Assembly: GCA_013044365.1 (NCBI GenBank)
Contig: JABEUP010000105.1
Span: 1 to 5,170, forward strand
Origin: Acidimicrobiaceae bacterium
GTDB taxonomy: Bacteria > Actinomycetota > Acidimicrobiia > Acidimicrobiales > Acidimicrobiaceae
DNA length: 5,170 nucleotides
Direction: 5' to 3'
This document shows, one piece after another, positions 4,601-5,170 of this stretch (positions are counted from its first letter, which is position 1; each line of letters starts with the position of its first letter). The notes under the pieces were generated by a model. It was not told the origin of the DNA, did no database searches, and was given only the letters and a program-made list of their open reading frames with translations. A program made the position numbers and the translations under genes.

Positions 4601-5170
4601 CTAAATGCTGGCTCCAACCGTCTCGCGACGGATAGCGCCGGGAATTCCAGTTAGGATTTCATCCGCCGGGTCAGCCTTTCTGGCATGGTACATGCCCAGT
4701 ATCGACAGCACCAGCATTATCGCCGCTCCTGCCAACGCTCCAATGGCGGCGTAACCCATGATCGTTGCCATGGTGCCAAATGCATAGGCATTGAGCAACA
4801 TCCCGCGAAGAGCCTCACCCTTGAACAGTGTGTTCGCCTGATTTGCCAGGGCAGTGTTGTTGGGTTGTGCCTGGGCCTCGGTTGAAATCTGGGCGTAGGT
4901 CTTGCCGCCAGCTATTGCCAGCAGGTGGTTTGCAATGAAGTGGTCCGCATATACCTCGGCCTGGGCACCGGTGGTCAGCTGTTGTCCGCCGTATTGTTTC
5001 ATTGCAGCAAATTGGGGAGCGGCAACCGCCGGGCTGTTAGCGGCAGGGAAGTAGATCTTCTGCGATGACAGTTGCTGGTACACCTGGTTATTGATGTAAG
5101 AGTGGCCCCAGGTAAGCAGTGCCCCTGCCACAACTAAGATCACCACCAACAGCATTCCGGTAAGGCTAAC
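4601..5170 (-). CDS. Actinobacterial membrane protein of the family mislabelled 'LigA', 5' end cut by the window
   Basis: The frame is open to the right edge, giving 189 visible residues before TAG at 4601. An ATG exists at 5155, but the frame continues upstream (VSLTG) and the first membrane helix would start abruptly there, so the real start probably lies outside the window. Visible features are an N-terminal helix (LLVVILVVAGALLTWG); an extracytoplasmic segment with SSQKIYFPAANSPA, GQQLTTGAQAEVYADHFI, GGKTYAQIS and LFKGEALRGMLLNAYAFG; a long C-terminal hydrophobic region of about 35 residues, one long or two short helices, ending LGMYHARK; and a short cytoplasmic tail. The segments QKIYFP, TTGAQA and RGxLLNAYAF are, from memory, typical of small actinobacterial proteins labelled 'aromatic ring-opening dioxygenase LigA'. 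No dioxygenase domain or metal-ligand pattern is visible, so that name should not be carried over. The function is unknown. A strong hairpin follows 20 bases after the stop. Confidence 0.8.
   Translation of the reverse strand, partial: VSLTGMLLVVILVVAGALLTWGHSYINNQVYQQLSSQKIYFPAANSPAVAAPQFAAMKQYGGQQLTTGAQAEVYADHFIANHLLAIAGGKTYAQISTEAQAQPNNTALANQANTLFKGEALRGMLLNAYAFGTMATIMGYAAIGALAGAAIMLVLSILGMYHARKADPADEILTGIPGAIRRETVGASI

Noticed and set aside
1..5170. CRISPR arrays, tRNA or rRNA genes, insertion sequences
   Set aside because: I saw no regularly spaced repeats, cloverleaf, rRNA motifs, transposase or terminal inverted repeats on either strand.

Overview
The window looks like a stretch of actinobacterial chromosome with roughly even G+C by eye and A+T-rich gaps between genes. 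Three things point to an actinobacterium. The thiolase resembles the FadA5-like actinobacterial thiolases. There is a DUF4395 membrane protein. The right-edge membrane protein belongs to the family that actinobacterial annotations often mislabel 'aromatic ring-opening dioxygenase LigA'. Two genes also lack a Shine-Dalgarno sequence and have a -10-like hexamer just before the start codon, which suits leaderless transcripts. The moderate G+C would fit an Acidimicrobiia-type lineage better than a high-G+C one, but that is only a guess.

All four well-supported genes lie on the minus strand, so transcription runs from right to left. From the right edge they are: a membrane protein cut by the window edge (4601-5170); a strong compound hairpin (4525-4580); a DUF4395 membrane protein with two CxxC motifs (3768-4283); a 306-base A+T-rich gap with several dyads and hairpins (3462-3767); a full-length adenine-deaminase-family protein (1734-3461); and, 103 bases further on, a complete thiolase (455-1630). 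Positions 1-454 hold no gene I can recognise. A short open frame at the extreme left edge may be the start of another minus-strand gene.

The most notable item is the adenine-deaminase-like protein. It keeps the family's full length, domain order and scaffold motifs. Most of the residues that make adenine deaminase a metalloenzyme are replaced: HxH is YxN, the Glu of the GL(G/A)E motif is Gly, the HE pair is VA, and the C-terminal ER(H/Y) and HDSHN motifs are altered. The frame is intact over 575 codons, which suggests a maintained protein that is not an ordinary adenine deaminase. It could be a pseudoenzyme or a neofunctionalised paralogue. The thiolase downstream has all its catalytic residues and is probably active in fatty-acid, sterol or other acyl-CoA breakdown. 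I see no clear metabolic link between the two. I find no CRISPR array, tRNA, rRNA or recognisable insertion sequence.
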